Positions 35,001 to 43,990 of a stretch of DNA of 64,000 bases are shown here, piece after piece. A model generated the notes under the pieces. It was not told the origin of the DNA. It saw only the letters and a program-made list of their open reading frames with translations, and did no database searches. The stretch lies in contig JAHQIW010000203.1 of the NCBI GenBank assembly GCA_019055375.1, positions 124,001 through 188,000 on the forward strand, read 5' to 3'. Every line of letters begins with the position of its first letter. The first letter of the stretch is position 1. The stretch is from Parelaphostrongylus tenuis (taxonomy: Eukaryota; Nematoda; Chromadorea; Rhabditida; Metastrongylidae). The translations under genes were made by a program, and so were the position numbers.

Positions 35001-37795
35001 CAGAGAGGATAAAGAGCATATTTTCCTAATAATCGCATACTTCATTTTAGGCGTAATAAGTTTAACTATAATTTGCTGTTCCAAAAGAGCAAGCTTGAAG
35101 AAATCGGTGATAATAATTCAAATACCACCAAACACTTTTAGGCTCCAGCTAGTTCATAATCATTTGTATCGATGCTTTTAGCATATGTGGGGTTTCCAGG
35201 CGTTCACAGCGTAGTGAAAAAATTTATCAAGGAATAGATTAGAGCATGTGAGATAAGGAAAGTATGAAGCCCAGTGACTCAAATTAATTACAAGAAAAGC
35301 AATTGAAAATCGATGGCTTGCGCTAACAAAGGTTAGTTTTCAAGTAACAGATAACTGCCAAATGACAGTAATTTTCATATGTGAATAGAAGAAAGTAAAA
35401 TTGCTCAACAGTACCTGCACTCCTGTGAGCGTAATGGGGAAGGCGATATAAAGTTGAAAGAGCAGGAGATAAATGCTGCATGCAATAATTTGTATTGTTA
35501 TCAAATAAAAACTGTTGCTGTGAAAAATCTTCCATCCCTGCAATGACTTGAGCTGGTTAACTTTATCGAGAAGATTCGAAGCACCAGCGGGACAGTTTTC
35601 TTTATAGACATAAAAACGCAACCCGCTTTTCTCAAGCTCTTTATTCAAGTTCAGAATCGTACATAGATGCCTTAATCACTGTGGGTGACTAATACTTCAC
35701 TTATCACAAAAAAGCAACCTTTTTTGGACAAGAAATTTTCGAGACTTCTTTGCTTTTAATAAATATTTTTCACGCATTTGAATTCTTGTTTTTACTATCA
35801 TTTAGTATAGTTTAGAGCAGCTTCTTACGCTTATTCTGATACGAAACACTTATGCATTTGTTTTGAGACTGAATTGTGGCGACGGCAGAAACGACTGTTG
35901 GCTACACGAGTTTTGTTCGGGTTCAAGTGTTGCTTTAGTTAGCACCACGCATGTATCCATATGTATATGCATGGCTCAAAAATAACTGTCAGGCATCTCA
36001 AGTTTGAGTGTGGTCTCAAGAAGCAATCGAAACGAAACAGGAAAAAATCCGGAAAATCTCTTGCTGGCCGAAAACTTCTAGCTCCATTCATTATTCTACA
36101 CATTCAGTATTCGAATGAGTTGATAACTTTGCAACAGAACTATTGTTATCCTATTGGCGATTTTTGCCGTTTTCCATAGTGTCATCATTCTGCATAGGTT
36201 CTCATATCTTCTCAGAGTCAGGAATCGATTGAATCATAAGATAGAAACTACTCAAGATAGATCGTTGTCAAGATCTTTGCGAGTATAATGATCCACTTTC
36301 ATCATGGGGAGCAAATAAAAGCTGTTACCACACCCTCGTCTTTTGGAACTAATCACAAAATTAGGTGCAACACATTTCGTTCTGATTTAGAGAAAAAAAG
36401 TGTTGATTTTTCATCTGAATTGCAGCTACGAATCGTGACAAGTGGAGCCTAGGAAAATTTCGCAATAGACTCCTTCTCATTAGAAGCCGCGAACAAGAAA
36501 ATAATATATAACATTACCCATAGAAGCAAAGCATGCCAGACCGAGAGCCTCTCGAATAATCATCTTATTCGGAAAAGAAAATTGTTTTTTATCTTTTCTC
36601 ACGTTTAAAAGACGTTTGCTAAGGCGTAACCAGTAAAAAAAGTAATTCCAAAATGAATATTCAAGCACCGGCTACATTTAGATCGCGACTTGGATTACAG
36701 AACTTCGCCGCAAATGCAAACTGCTCTAGTTGCAAGATATCTATATTGATAAAAAGCGTTCGAGAATGATGAGTTGAAGCGAAGCTATTAGCAGTCGCAA
36801 GAGGAGTTCAACGAGGCGATACTAACTCGACATAGTTATTGATTATCGAAATGCGCAAGTCTGGTAAAACTTCACGGACTGCTGAAGGATGGAAGTCTTG
36901 GTGAGCCTTGTGCGCGGGATCGAACCATCGATCATTAATTGGTCGACCATTGCTGTATCGCTAGCACCTCTAATGACTGCACCTCGCGTGCTCTCTTGAT
37001 AACAGACTTGTTTAGGAGGGTAGCAGCACTGACTTTTTACATCGCCACGTCATCACAAGTCATCGAAAAGTCCAGATATGCTTTCAGTCGTCTTTGACGA
37101 TGCTAGATGAAGACGACTGCAATGTCCATACCTTAGGTATCGGGTAACACCGATAACTTTGCCCTTTTATCCCTCTACTGACCCTTTACAGTGAATGACG
37201 AAATCACTCAACTAGGAAACAGAACGTACGCACATTAATGGCAAGTTTTTCAGATAATTGTTTGTACTGACAGCATCTTCTCCATTGAATGGAGATTCAT
37301 TAAAGCATAGAAGATGCTCACTGATTTCAATGTAGCTATAAAAAGGACGGAATTCCGTGCACATCAGGTGAGAATTCAGCTTAGGTTTAATTTCATAAAA
37401 ATGCCTTCTAAAAATTTTCGACTAAAGTGTCTCCTAGTTGCGAGCTTGTTTTTTTATAGCTTTTGCTTTTGAAACAGCTCATTCGAGTTTTTTTGAAGAT
37501 TTAAAGGAAGCGAAGCTCAATGAGTAGGCGAGATTAATCGGCAAACTGTACAAATGAATGTTGTTGTGACGATGGACCACTCATGGGCTCTCAAGCATCT
37601 CAAATTTTGTTGCAGGTCTTCATAAAATTTCAACATATTGTTATTACCTTATAAAGCGCGGCAGTCACAATGAAATTCAGTGCGATACCACTGAGAGCAG
37701 AAATGAGAACAACCAAAGCACAGATCACTCGAATAGTTGGTGTCGCTTTAACGTCCATTATGTCCAAGCTTCTTTCTTTTCCTCTTTCAATAAGC
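25723..37795 (-). CDS. Srx-like seven-transmembrane chemoreceptor, unit 3 (complete model)
   Basis: Spliced model: coding exons 37758-37648, 35537-35415, 32364-32204, 32141-32056, 31933-31875, 30088-29954 and 26016-25723. The lengths 111, 123, 161, 86, 59, 135 and 294 nt join in frame to 322 codons plus TAG, the usual length of nematode chemoreceptors. Seven hydrophobic segments follow in order. TM3 ends SIDRFTIFVFPKI, the DRY-like motif. The second outer loop has GCEKK and WIDC. KKEILFLIQ precedes TM6, and NRDVQEHAR follows TM7. All introns are GT-AG except intron 6 (GC-AG). Class Srx is my best match by motif layout, not by search. It would be a sensory G-protein-coupled receptor in neuronal cilia. 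The start is either the ATG at 37758 behind an SL-type acceptor at 37795 or lies in a missed upstream exon. Confidence 0.75.
26019..26030. repeat. Target-site duplication, left copy
   Basis: GAAATATACACA here and GAAATATTCACA at 26612-26623 match at 11 of 12 positions and flank the retrozyme-like element. Confidence 0.6.
26095..26150 (-). ncRNA. Hammerhead ribozyme, decayed
   Basis: On the minus strand CTGATGG (26133-26127) replaces CTGATGA and GTAGAAAC replaces CGAAAC; ACACGTGTATC is kept. The two core changes predict loss of activity. Confidence 0.5.
26405..26455 (-). ncRNA. Hammerhead ribozyme, core lost
   Basis: GTCGAAACACGTGTATCGGG is kept on the minus strand, but the CUGAUGA segment reads GCTCAGA. 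Identification rests on alignment with the other monomers. Confidence 0.4.
26471..26535 (+). ncRNA. Hammerhead ribozyme, partly decayed
   Basis: CTGATGA is intact (26484-26490) and GAAAC starts at 26504, but the base closing stem II is A instead of C, and helix III reads ACACGTTT. An AUC triplet follows. Confidence 0.5.
26624..29129. other. Intron 6 of receptor unit 3; relics only
   Basis: A minus-strand frame at 26724-27062 includes a SINE-like part (TTACTGGTTCGATTACC, about 27010-27026) and a segment reading SIQHMGCSKIFETTN and NSTVIVTTNRSC that recurs in decayed form at 43.5-43.75 and 63.7-63.93 kb. It is an ancestral repeat, not a domain I know. A plus-strand frame at 28817-29128 is open but unrecognised. 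Confidence 0.35.
29130..29151 (+). other. SL1 spliced-leader sequence without splice donor
   Basis: Twenty-one of the 22 bases of nematode SL1 are present; only the first G is changed to T. An SL RNA gene would continue with a GT splice donor, but here the next bases are ATACGAGCGG. It therefore looks like the 5' end of a reverse-transcribed, trans-spliced mRNA, or a chimeric retrocopy, rather than an SL RNA gene. Confidence 0.65.
29519..29866 (-). other. Unrecognised open frame inside intron 6
   Basis: A possible acceptor CATTCAG precedes IYDNLIDHEKKTAEARRNLYHQ; the frame stays open to SMVEEAINAFYKS and a stop. It is charged, has no membrane segment, and its phase does not fit splicing from the exon ending at 29954. 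I do not recognise it; it may be an exon of a nested gene or repeat-derived. Confidence 0.25.
29954..30088 (-). CDS. Unit 3 exon 6 (TM5, third inner loop), GC donor
   Basis: The acceptor TTTTCAG precedes LLYYQCNVVAVLMCCVYF (TM5), then IIYVKIR and a loop ending KKEILFLIQ. The exon has 45 codons, phase 0 at both ends. It ends CAG/GCAAGA: no GT donor is available nearby, so a GC-AG intron is inferred; the other bases fit the donor consensus. Confidence 0.7.
30089..31874. other. Intron 5 of unit 3; 31.26-31.7 kb duplicated at 51.5-52.0 kb
   Basis: No exon found. The right part aligns with 51.52-51.95 kb (shared phrases such as TTTCCAATGG, GGTTCCTCAGG-C and AATGGTTT-C). It is paralogous intron sequence of units 3 and 4. 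Confidence 0.45.
31875..31933 (-). CDS. Unit 3 exon 5 (second outer loop)
   Basis: 59 nt between acceptor TTTTTGCAG and donor GAT/GTAAGA. With the G carried from the previous exon it reads EFYNWIDCTEQIKNGLYVED. The aromatic-plus-Cys loop suits the second extracellular loop of nematode chemoreceptors. Confidence 0.7.
32056..32141 (-). CDS. Unit 3 exon 4 (TM4)
   Basis: 86 nt between acceptor TAGTTTCAG and donor GAAG/GTAATA. In the phase dictated by exon 3 it reads MCGFLWIYMISIQTFNH (TM4) then LSGCEKKFSIE. The extra Cys probably bonds to the conserved outer-loop Cys. Confidence 0.7.
32204..32364 (-). CDS. Unit 3 exon 3 (TM3 and DRF motif)
   Basis: 161 nt between acceptor GTTTCAG and donor ATTAT/GTGAGT. 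It reads YMGDGLFYKAAQYLE, then the membrane segment VAYMTMLLLTFLLS, then IDRFTIFVFPKI and GVFFSTKN. The DRF...FP pattern is the family's equivalent of DRY. Confidence 0.75.
32940..33125 (+). mobile_element. tRNA-like SINE, family 3
   Basis: GGGAAGAAGGCTGCTGGTTC, a B-box-like GGTTCAATCCC (about 33076-33086), then ACTTCATTATAG-type tail TTTTTTCAGCGCTATTTTC. An inverted relative is at 34655-34800. Confidence 0.5.
33126..34030. other. Repeat-derived intron sequence
   Basis: It includes a GCTGGTTCAATC stretch near 33580 (SINE-like) and the block shared with 11.5-11.7 kb. No exon is supported. Confidence 0.35.
34060..34185 (-). mobile_element. tRNA-derived SINE, family 1
   Basis: The minus strand has CGGTGGTGCAACGGTTAGCA, then TGAGATCTGGGTTTGAATCC and a CACAATACTTTACATTATTG tail. 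Confidence 0.6.
34255..34395 (+). mobile_element. tRNA-derived SINE, family 1
   Basis: GTCGGTGGTCAACGGTTTAG, perfect B box GGTTCGAATCC (about 34328-34338), CCGGCTGACGCAAATG and a GCAGCACTCTACATTATTG tail. It lies head to head with the copy at 34060-34185. Confidence 0.7.
34655..34800 (-). mobile_element. tRNA-like SINE, family 3
   Basis: The minus strand has GGGAAGAAGGTTGCTGATCC, GATCCCCCACC and TGTGGTTTTTTTCGCTG, matching 33060-33120 in the other orientation. Confidence 0.5.
34981..35181 (+). mobile_element. Penelope-like element fragment
   Basis: The frame ends SLKKSVIIIQIPPNTFRLQL then VHNHLYR. The pattern Lys-rich...V-I-IPPN-L-QLV-N-LYDR is the linker between the reverse transcriptase and the GIY-YIG domain in Penelope-like retroelements. 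The same linker occurs at 51.33 and 53.75 kb. Confidence 0.55.
35415..35537 (-). CDS. Unit 3 exon 2 (first inner loop, TM2)
   Basis: 123 nt between acceptor CATTGCAG and donor GTGCAG/GTACTG, phase 0 at both ends. It reads GWKIFHSNSFYLITIQIIAC then SIYLLLFQLYIAF and PITLTGVQ. It is the counterpart of 6163-6285. Confidence 0.75.
35955..36035 (+). mobile_element. End fragment of a retrozyme-like monomer
   Basis: TGGCTCAAAAATAACTGTC, then TTTGAGTGTGGTCTCAAG and CAATCGAAACG match the right end of the elements at 9277 and 26611. No ribozyme remains. Confidence 0.45.
36036..36780. other. Intron 1 of unit 3; nothing recognised
   Basis: No exon or known repeat. Confidence 0.3.
36785..36990. mobile_element. 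RTE remnant and adjoining SINE relic
   Basis: AVARGVQRGDTNS (plus strand, about 36783-36822) is the RTE RGVRQGDTIS motif. It is followed by a minus-strand family 2 SINE relic (GGGATCGAACCATCGATC, about 36918-36935). Confidence 0.5.
37648..37795 (-). CDS. Unit 3 exon 1 (TM1)
   Basis: Acceptor ATTTTTAG before 37795, donor AAG/GTAATA after 37648. From the ATG at 37758 it reads MDVKATPTIRVICALVVLI then SALSGIALNFIVTAALYK, which is TM1. The 37 nt before the ATG are open in frame. Confidence 0.75.
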
Positions 37796-38451
37796 CTAAA
37801 AATGTTTACAATTAATCAATTTGATCCTGCCATTATGATCACAATAACGTCAGAATCATGAGAGGTCGTGATCCACGGATCGGCGGTGAAAGTAGAAGCA
37901 TTGTAGTATATTTATCACAAAAGGAGCAGTAGTTTGAATCAGTTGCCATATCCAAATAATGTTGATTCAGTCACATTGCTCGACGGAACACTACTTTGCC
38001 GCGTGGGACTTTCACGATTCTCCTCAAGAGAAATTCTCATGCTTTGATTAACATTTTGACATAATAACAATAATACACCAATAGCAATGTAGGATTATAT
38101 CAATATGGGAGTAATAGTTGAACTTACAGCAACAAACAAAGCAACTGTGAGCTCAAACTAATGACGATACTAACGAGATAATACATAGCTAACTTGACTA
38201 ATCACGCTGTTTATGCTAGTTTAATGAGAAGAGTGTTGATAGAAGAAACTAGTGTAGTGTTCAACAAGAGATTTTAGAAACTTTCTCGATAGGTAGAAAA
38301 CAGTAGAGGTGCCGGTAAACAAGTATCACTTTCCCTACAAATAGAGTTTGATCTATCACATTTTCTAATGAATGACAGTCCTTTGTGAAAGTAACTGCGA
38401 CTTTGTTTTGTAAATCTCAAATCATTATAATTAGTTCCAAAGAGATCTTTA

Positions 38452-39690
38452 CTAATCAAAATGGGAACTAATACGATCAACACGTAGTTGCCGACGGGAA
38501 ACATGTTTCTCTATTTTAACAACATGATAATCAGTTTGGTGTCCGATGAGTTCTTGAAAAGCTCTTCCTTCATTGCCTTGGTTATTGAAGCGCAAGAAGT
38601 TGTAGAGATGCTTGGAAAAGTGGTAGTTGATGGGTGCAATATACGGCAAATATGGAGCATGAGGCAAAACTTTGTGGCTACAATTCGTTAAACTTTTAAA
38701 ATGCCCGCTGTACGACGTGTGGCTGCGCAATGTCTTCGGGAATAATTGGTCCTTCTTGTTGACCGATATCGGTTGCAGGGCAGCTTTTGGTGCTTATCAT
38801 TTTGATGAGCATACCTTGATGTAATGGTTCCGCCGGATCTCAGAACTATAGTGGATCAAACGAGCAGAAAATCATCACACAGTAATCATGACTTTCTTCT
38901 GCGTAGTTCTGACTCTGGAAAATGCTATGCAGTTTCTTCACGATCCAAATACTAAGCTAATACTAGCCGATTTTCGTATAATATACACTTCTCGTCGCAA
39001 GTCATAATGCCATCAAGAAATAGCTTGTGACTGTCGCGTAGATAAAGAGAAGATGACACTTTAAAATGATGATTTTTCAATGTCGATGAGTTCATTGGTT
39101 ATCCACTTATAATTCTTTTCAACTTTTTGATCAGCTTCAAATGGCGCATGACAGTAAAATAGTCGATTTCGAATTCCTTTGCAACATCTCCTTTAATCCT
39201 CTAGATCAGCTTCGATGAATGCTCTCAAAGGGTCTTACTTTCTATAGGTAGCCATTACGTTCCTCATCGTCAGGTCTCTTGTCTCATTTACAAAGCTTCT
39301 TGAACCACCACCGCATGTACGTTCGTTAGCAAATTCTGGGTCAATTACGCTACCAATGCTGTGAATTTAGTCATGAGCAAAAGGGCGTAAAACGAGGAGT
39401 CCTATTAGAATAATCTATAACATAAGCACATATAATCAAGAACATATTCCGATATCTAACATTAAATTACAGTGATGTATTGCATTTGCAAACGCAGGTG
39501 ATTCACAAGCCTGATATATCAGCCGATTTATCGACTAAATAGTACAATAAATGTTTGAAAAAAGCTTTCTTTAACTCTGGGACTACTAATCAATTTTATG
39601 GTCTTTATTGATTGAGCCAACATCACGAAGGTAACAGAAATGATCTTACTCGGCTAGCGTTTTGCGGTCATTTTCCGTTAGATAACGCGC
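38452..39690 (-). mobile_element. mariner transposase relic
   Basis: Paralogous to 9728-10830. On the minus strand the C-terminal part reads VLPHAPYLPYIAPINYHFSK then HLYNFLRFNNQG and VSRRQLRVDRI, the HP-YSPDLAP-DYH-F signature of mariner. Upstream frames hold the degenerate CDEK region near 38995. Stops and shifts are frequent. Confidence 0.75.
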
Positions 39691-40124
39691 TATAGAGAAA
39701 CGATTGCTTTTTAAGACAAGTTTTCCTTGAAGAGTGCTAGCACCTATTCGAAAGCTTAAATCTATGGTAAAAGTCCTTTAAGTAAACTTCTTAATCGGCC
39801 CCACATTTTTGCCGTCTTGATCTCTCCCGGTTATGACGTTGTTCAGCTCTTAGAGAAATCTTTAGCTATTGCACACTGTGATATTCTTACTGAATTTGAG
39901 AAACTTCTGTGCCTGTGTTACTGTCTCTATCACTAGAAGCCGTTGTCTCCAGCTGAGTATACTGTATGAGCGCCGTACACAGTCCGTTGTCTAAGCGTTT
40001 GCAACTACGGTATCGTTGCGTTTTTGTTCATCTAGACGCCGTAAAAAGAAGTTATGACTGCTTCGTATATGTAAGATTTCTCACAAACTACTCTTTTCTT
40101 TAATTAAAGAGTGTACAAGGTTGG

Positions 40125-40345
40125 TAATTCTCTGTTCTCAAAACTCAATGGCTAATGTTTTGGAGGATCCGTCTTCTTCAGGGCTTTATTTATAGTTTAT
40201 ATATGAGAAAGGTCACCGGTCTTGTGTGACGCACTTCAGAAATTTTTCAAATACACAAGATCGGTTACCTTTCCTATATTAGTACAAACATTGCTCTGAC
40301 AAAGGCAGGGTCGCCGAAATGTTAACCACGAAATTTTGAGAAAAG
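40125..40345. repeat. Inverted repeat with hammerhead-like ends
   Basis: Counterpart of 12891-13122. On the minus strand CTGAAGA (about 40180) and CCAAAACATTAG; on the plus strand CTCTGACAAAGG and CGCCGAAATG (about 40293-40324). Confidence 0.45.
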
Positions 40346-42340
40346 AGAAATGCCAACCTCGTATCAACTGAATAAAAGGACAGTTTGTAAAAAAATTTTT
40401 TTCTTTACTCATGCCGAGGTTTGGAAAGAGTCGGATTCTGAGCTGTTTCATGTATGATCAGTACTACGTTGAAAGAATCAGTCCTTTTGTTAGCATTTTG
40501 TAATCACCACCGAGTGGCTTACACAAACTAACAGAAGGCGTTATGTAATAAAAGATATTGACGAAAAACAGATTCCAGTAACCTTGAAAGTGATAAAAAC
40601 GCTATTTGTAACGTTGATCATATTTCTAAGGGATGCGTCATGCAACCAATCATTCATAGCATCGTAGACATGATCGAATCGATACAAAGCCTGGTTTGTA
40701 GCAGCTAACAATCTCAACTTAATATTTTTGTTTCCTGAATAATTCTAAAACCATTTGACAGCACCAGAAGAAAGAGTGCTTGGTGAGTTCTGAAGGTGAT
40801 ATGAAATCGGAAGTTGATTCTTTTTTTATTGCAAGTCACTCTCGGGTAGCGAGATTTCTCTACTTCCTACGGCGAGCAGAAAGTTCCCTAAAGGGCTCTT
40901 CTCTCCGTGGAATTCGTTAAACACGATTTCTTATTATGGAACTTTCGGTAGAAATCGCGCCAAATATCCCTCCAAAATCTTGTCGGTAATGGTTTTCAGT
41001 TATCGTTTGACATTGAAACACACTGTGTGTTAGGAATGCTTCATTTGCTAAAAATAAGTCCAAAAAATTACCCTCTATTTGTGCGGCGCTTACACAAGGG
41101 GAAGATGAATTGTAGCCTCAAAAGTGGAAGCGAGGTTGCGTGTCTCTGTTCTCTTCACAGTATTCTCGGTGCTCTTGAAAGTTTCACCGAGTGCTTGTCC
41201 TTACTGCTTAACAGTTGGACTATATCGATCATATCCACTTCTCTGTCTCATTAAATATAGAGGAAGCATTGCAAGATGTTATTTACCCAAGTTAGAAGAT
41301 CAAAATTGTTTCGTTTTTCATGCGAACGGTGCACGTCATCCAATAGGGCCATAATAGTGAGAAAGCTAACCCAACTTCAGGGGATCATGTTCAATCTAGT
41401 AAATGCAGCGTCACTGGTCAATCGCTATGTTCAGCAGGAAGATCGTGTAATTTTGGAATTATTGTACACAAATAAGTTATACTGTGAAGAGGATTCAAAA
41501 GCGGCCTTTATTATCGATTCAACTAGTGGTTTCCGAACACCTAATTCCGTATTAATATCTACATTATTCCTATCTCTGCTTTCCATTCCTACCTTTAGCT
41601 TTGATCAGTTTAAAATTACATCATCAAAAGAAAATTCGATAAATGGCAAAAATTTTCACAAAGTCCAACTCGATTGTCAGAGCCATTTCCAATCGCACGT
41701 GTTATGAAAGATGAATTTGCCCCAAAAAATAAGTTTTTTTGGGTGAATTCTGAAGACGTCACCGGATTTTACTTTGTGTCATATTCTGCAGATTTATCTC
41801 TTCACTTAAGCCGGAATAATGAGGTAGAAATTCAAAAAGGATGCAAAAGAAGAGCTAAACCTTATTCAACTGAGTGCACTACATTGTTATCATGAATGAA
41901 ATTTCAGAAACGTACTGTAGTTTAATAGCGTTAGTAGGAATACGTTGGTACTGCATAAAAAAGTACTACAATAGCGTATATGTAGCACCATCAAAGAATG
42001 AAGCTGTACTACTACACAAAACTGACAAATATTCTCTGGAATCAGTCGGTACTTAGAACTCCATAGTTGTTTTTATCTGGACGCTTATAGCGGTGATATG
42101 ATATCAATATACCCAGTGATGAAGAGTGGTGTGCAAAAACGTGGTATTGGTGAAACTTCATAGTGTTTCGCGCTATTGTTTCGAATTGTCTTCTTTAAAC
42201 CGCTGTAATGAAATATGGGAGAAAACGTCTGTGATTAATTATTGGCTCTTCCCGCAAAGAGAAAAGAATTCAGAGAGTTACGGCTTTTCTACTTTATCTT
42301 TTAGTATGCCACCAAAACCTAGAGAAGATTTGTTGTAATT
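40346..42340. repeat. Segmentally duplicated 3' flank, counterpart 13.1-14.9 kb
   Basis: Near-continuous alignment with 13.12-14.9 kb. Several 70 to 143-codon frames occur but none is kept in both copies. It includes the AATAAG variant of the polyadenylation signal near 41865 (minus). Confidence 0.5.
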
Positions 42341-42600
42341 TCATTCTGCCTCCTGCCTTGTCGTTTGCCGCTCTTCTTTTTTAAATGAAATCAGTCGTAA
42401 AACAGTGGAGAAATTACGAGCATATTCTCGCACTTTCTGTCGAAAATTTATAGCATGACCGACATCGCCATGACACTGGCGACAATAGTGACATTCTCGG
42501 AAGTGACGGCAAAAAATCGTGCATAACCACTTATACCAATGACTGGGACGAATTTGAACATTGGCATTTTGATGACGAACAGCACACTGATTGGAATCGT
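42341..42600 (-). pseudogene. Srx-like unit 4 last exon, broken
   Basis: Acceptor GTATTTCAG then TIPISVLFVIKMPMFKFVP and GISGYARFFAVTSENVTIV align with the last exons of units 3 and 5. After MSVML comes TAA where the others have Cys, and one base is missing a few codons later, putting the C-tail (REYARNF, TTRQEAE) in another frame. Confidence 0.75.
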
Positions 42601-43990
42601 CTGAAATACTACTGCATAAAATTGCGAAATAATTGCTTTTTCCACAGTTGTGTGCAGTCTTCGAAGTAGTAGAATAGAAGTATTCTAAAACTGAAGAGGA
42701 AGTCAAAGCAGTTAATAGTAGAACAATTTTTTTGCTTCTTTGAATCTTTTTTGAGAAAACAAATGATGCTTGTATTTTACAAATCCCATTACATCAAATT
42801 GGAGGCGCCGTGGCCGAGTGGATGTGATGCTCGTCGCGGTGCGCGTGGAGCCGAGCTCATCTGTGGGGAATTCTATAATTTGTGATACTCTAGTTCGTGC
42901 ATGTATGTGGTGGGCGCCGGCGAACAAAAGTGCAACTGGCAAACCTCCTTTGTGCTTACGTTGCCATCAAGAGACGTATTTAACGCTTTTTATGCTACAA
43001 ACTTTCTTTCCTATCTGGTGTGAGCAAGAAATTCTTTGTGTTGGATTTATTTCAGACTCTTATCTTGCCTACCATCTCTTGTACTTATGTTCCCTTTGTG
43101 TACAAAGAGCTTTTCATAGCCGTCGGCTTACTTAACGCTTTATTTAGCCAGCTCCTTGTCTATGGTTCACATATAAGCGTTCTTCAAATCAGATAGGTCA
43201 CTTGTCATCAGATAGCAGTTGGCGATTGGTCGTTGGGGTTACTGTAATCCTGGCGCACCCAGTCCTCTTATCGGATTGGTCTGCTTCCAGTTTATCCACA
43301 ATAAACTTGTTTGATATTACCGAGTTCTACATCGACAGTATCAGGTCAGTTCCAACTGGAATTGTCTCAGAGAGTTTGGAGTCAACTCCAAACACCACTC
43401 CAACTCTTTCCGGCAGCCAGAGACAACGCCCCATAGAACGCCACAGCTAAGCCATCTTCGAGGTTCAAAAAATTGCTCAACCAGCATTCTGCGAAGTTCA
43501 AGAAGAAGACGAAAAGTAAATTGAATGCCATAAGTAGTAGGATCCGTCAGTGAAATAAGCACTGATTAACGAATCACATAAAGTGCTAAAAGGAAAATAA
43601 AGTAAAATCATCAAATTTACATGAACTGACGTCAGAGCTACTGCGCAGATTCTAGAACATTTGCAATCGATTCGTTTTTTCGCACTTATCATATCAAAGG
43701 TCTTCGAACGTCTTATGTGCTGTATCAACTGCTGCTTGAGGGCTTTGTCTTTCACATGGACTTCATAGAATGGAATGCCGTCAGGGTGGTGACTTTTTAA
43801 ATCCTTGAAGATAGCCAGACGAAAGCGTTACCACGTATTTGCAAAAAAAAAAGTTTTCTAAAAGAGGATCAAACTAGCATCACGTTTCCTGCTGACCTGC
43901 ATAACTAGCCAGGCCTATAAACATTAAGTTCCATAGATTGTAAGAAATACTGATGGAAGAAGCATTGATGAAGACTGTCCCTAACTTAGT
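42601..43990. other. Intron of unit 4 pseudogene with repeat relics
   Basis: TGGCCGAGTGG at 42811 is an A-box-like tRNA/SINE start, but no B box follows. 43.5-43.75 kb (minus) matches the 26.8-kb relic (LIQHIRRSKTF, AKKRIDC), and 43.88-43.93 kb a SINE relic. Confidence 0.35.

Noticed and set aside
42806..42870. Possible tRNA-Leu or tRNA-Ser gene (GGCGCCGTGGCCGAGTGG)
   Set aside because: There is no B box at the expected distance and no matching 3' acceptor strand.
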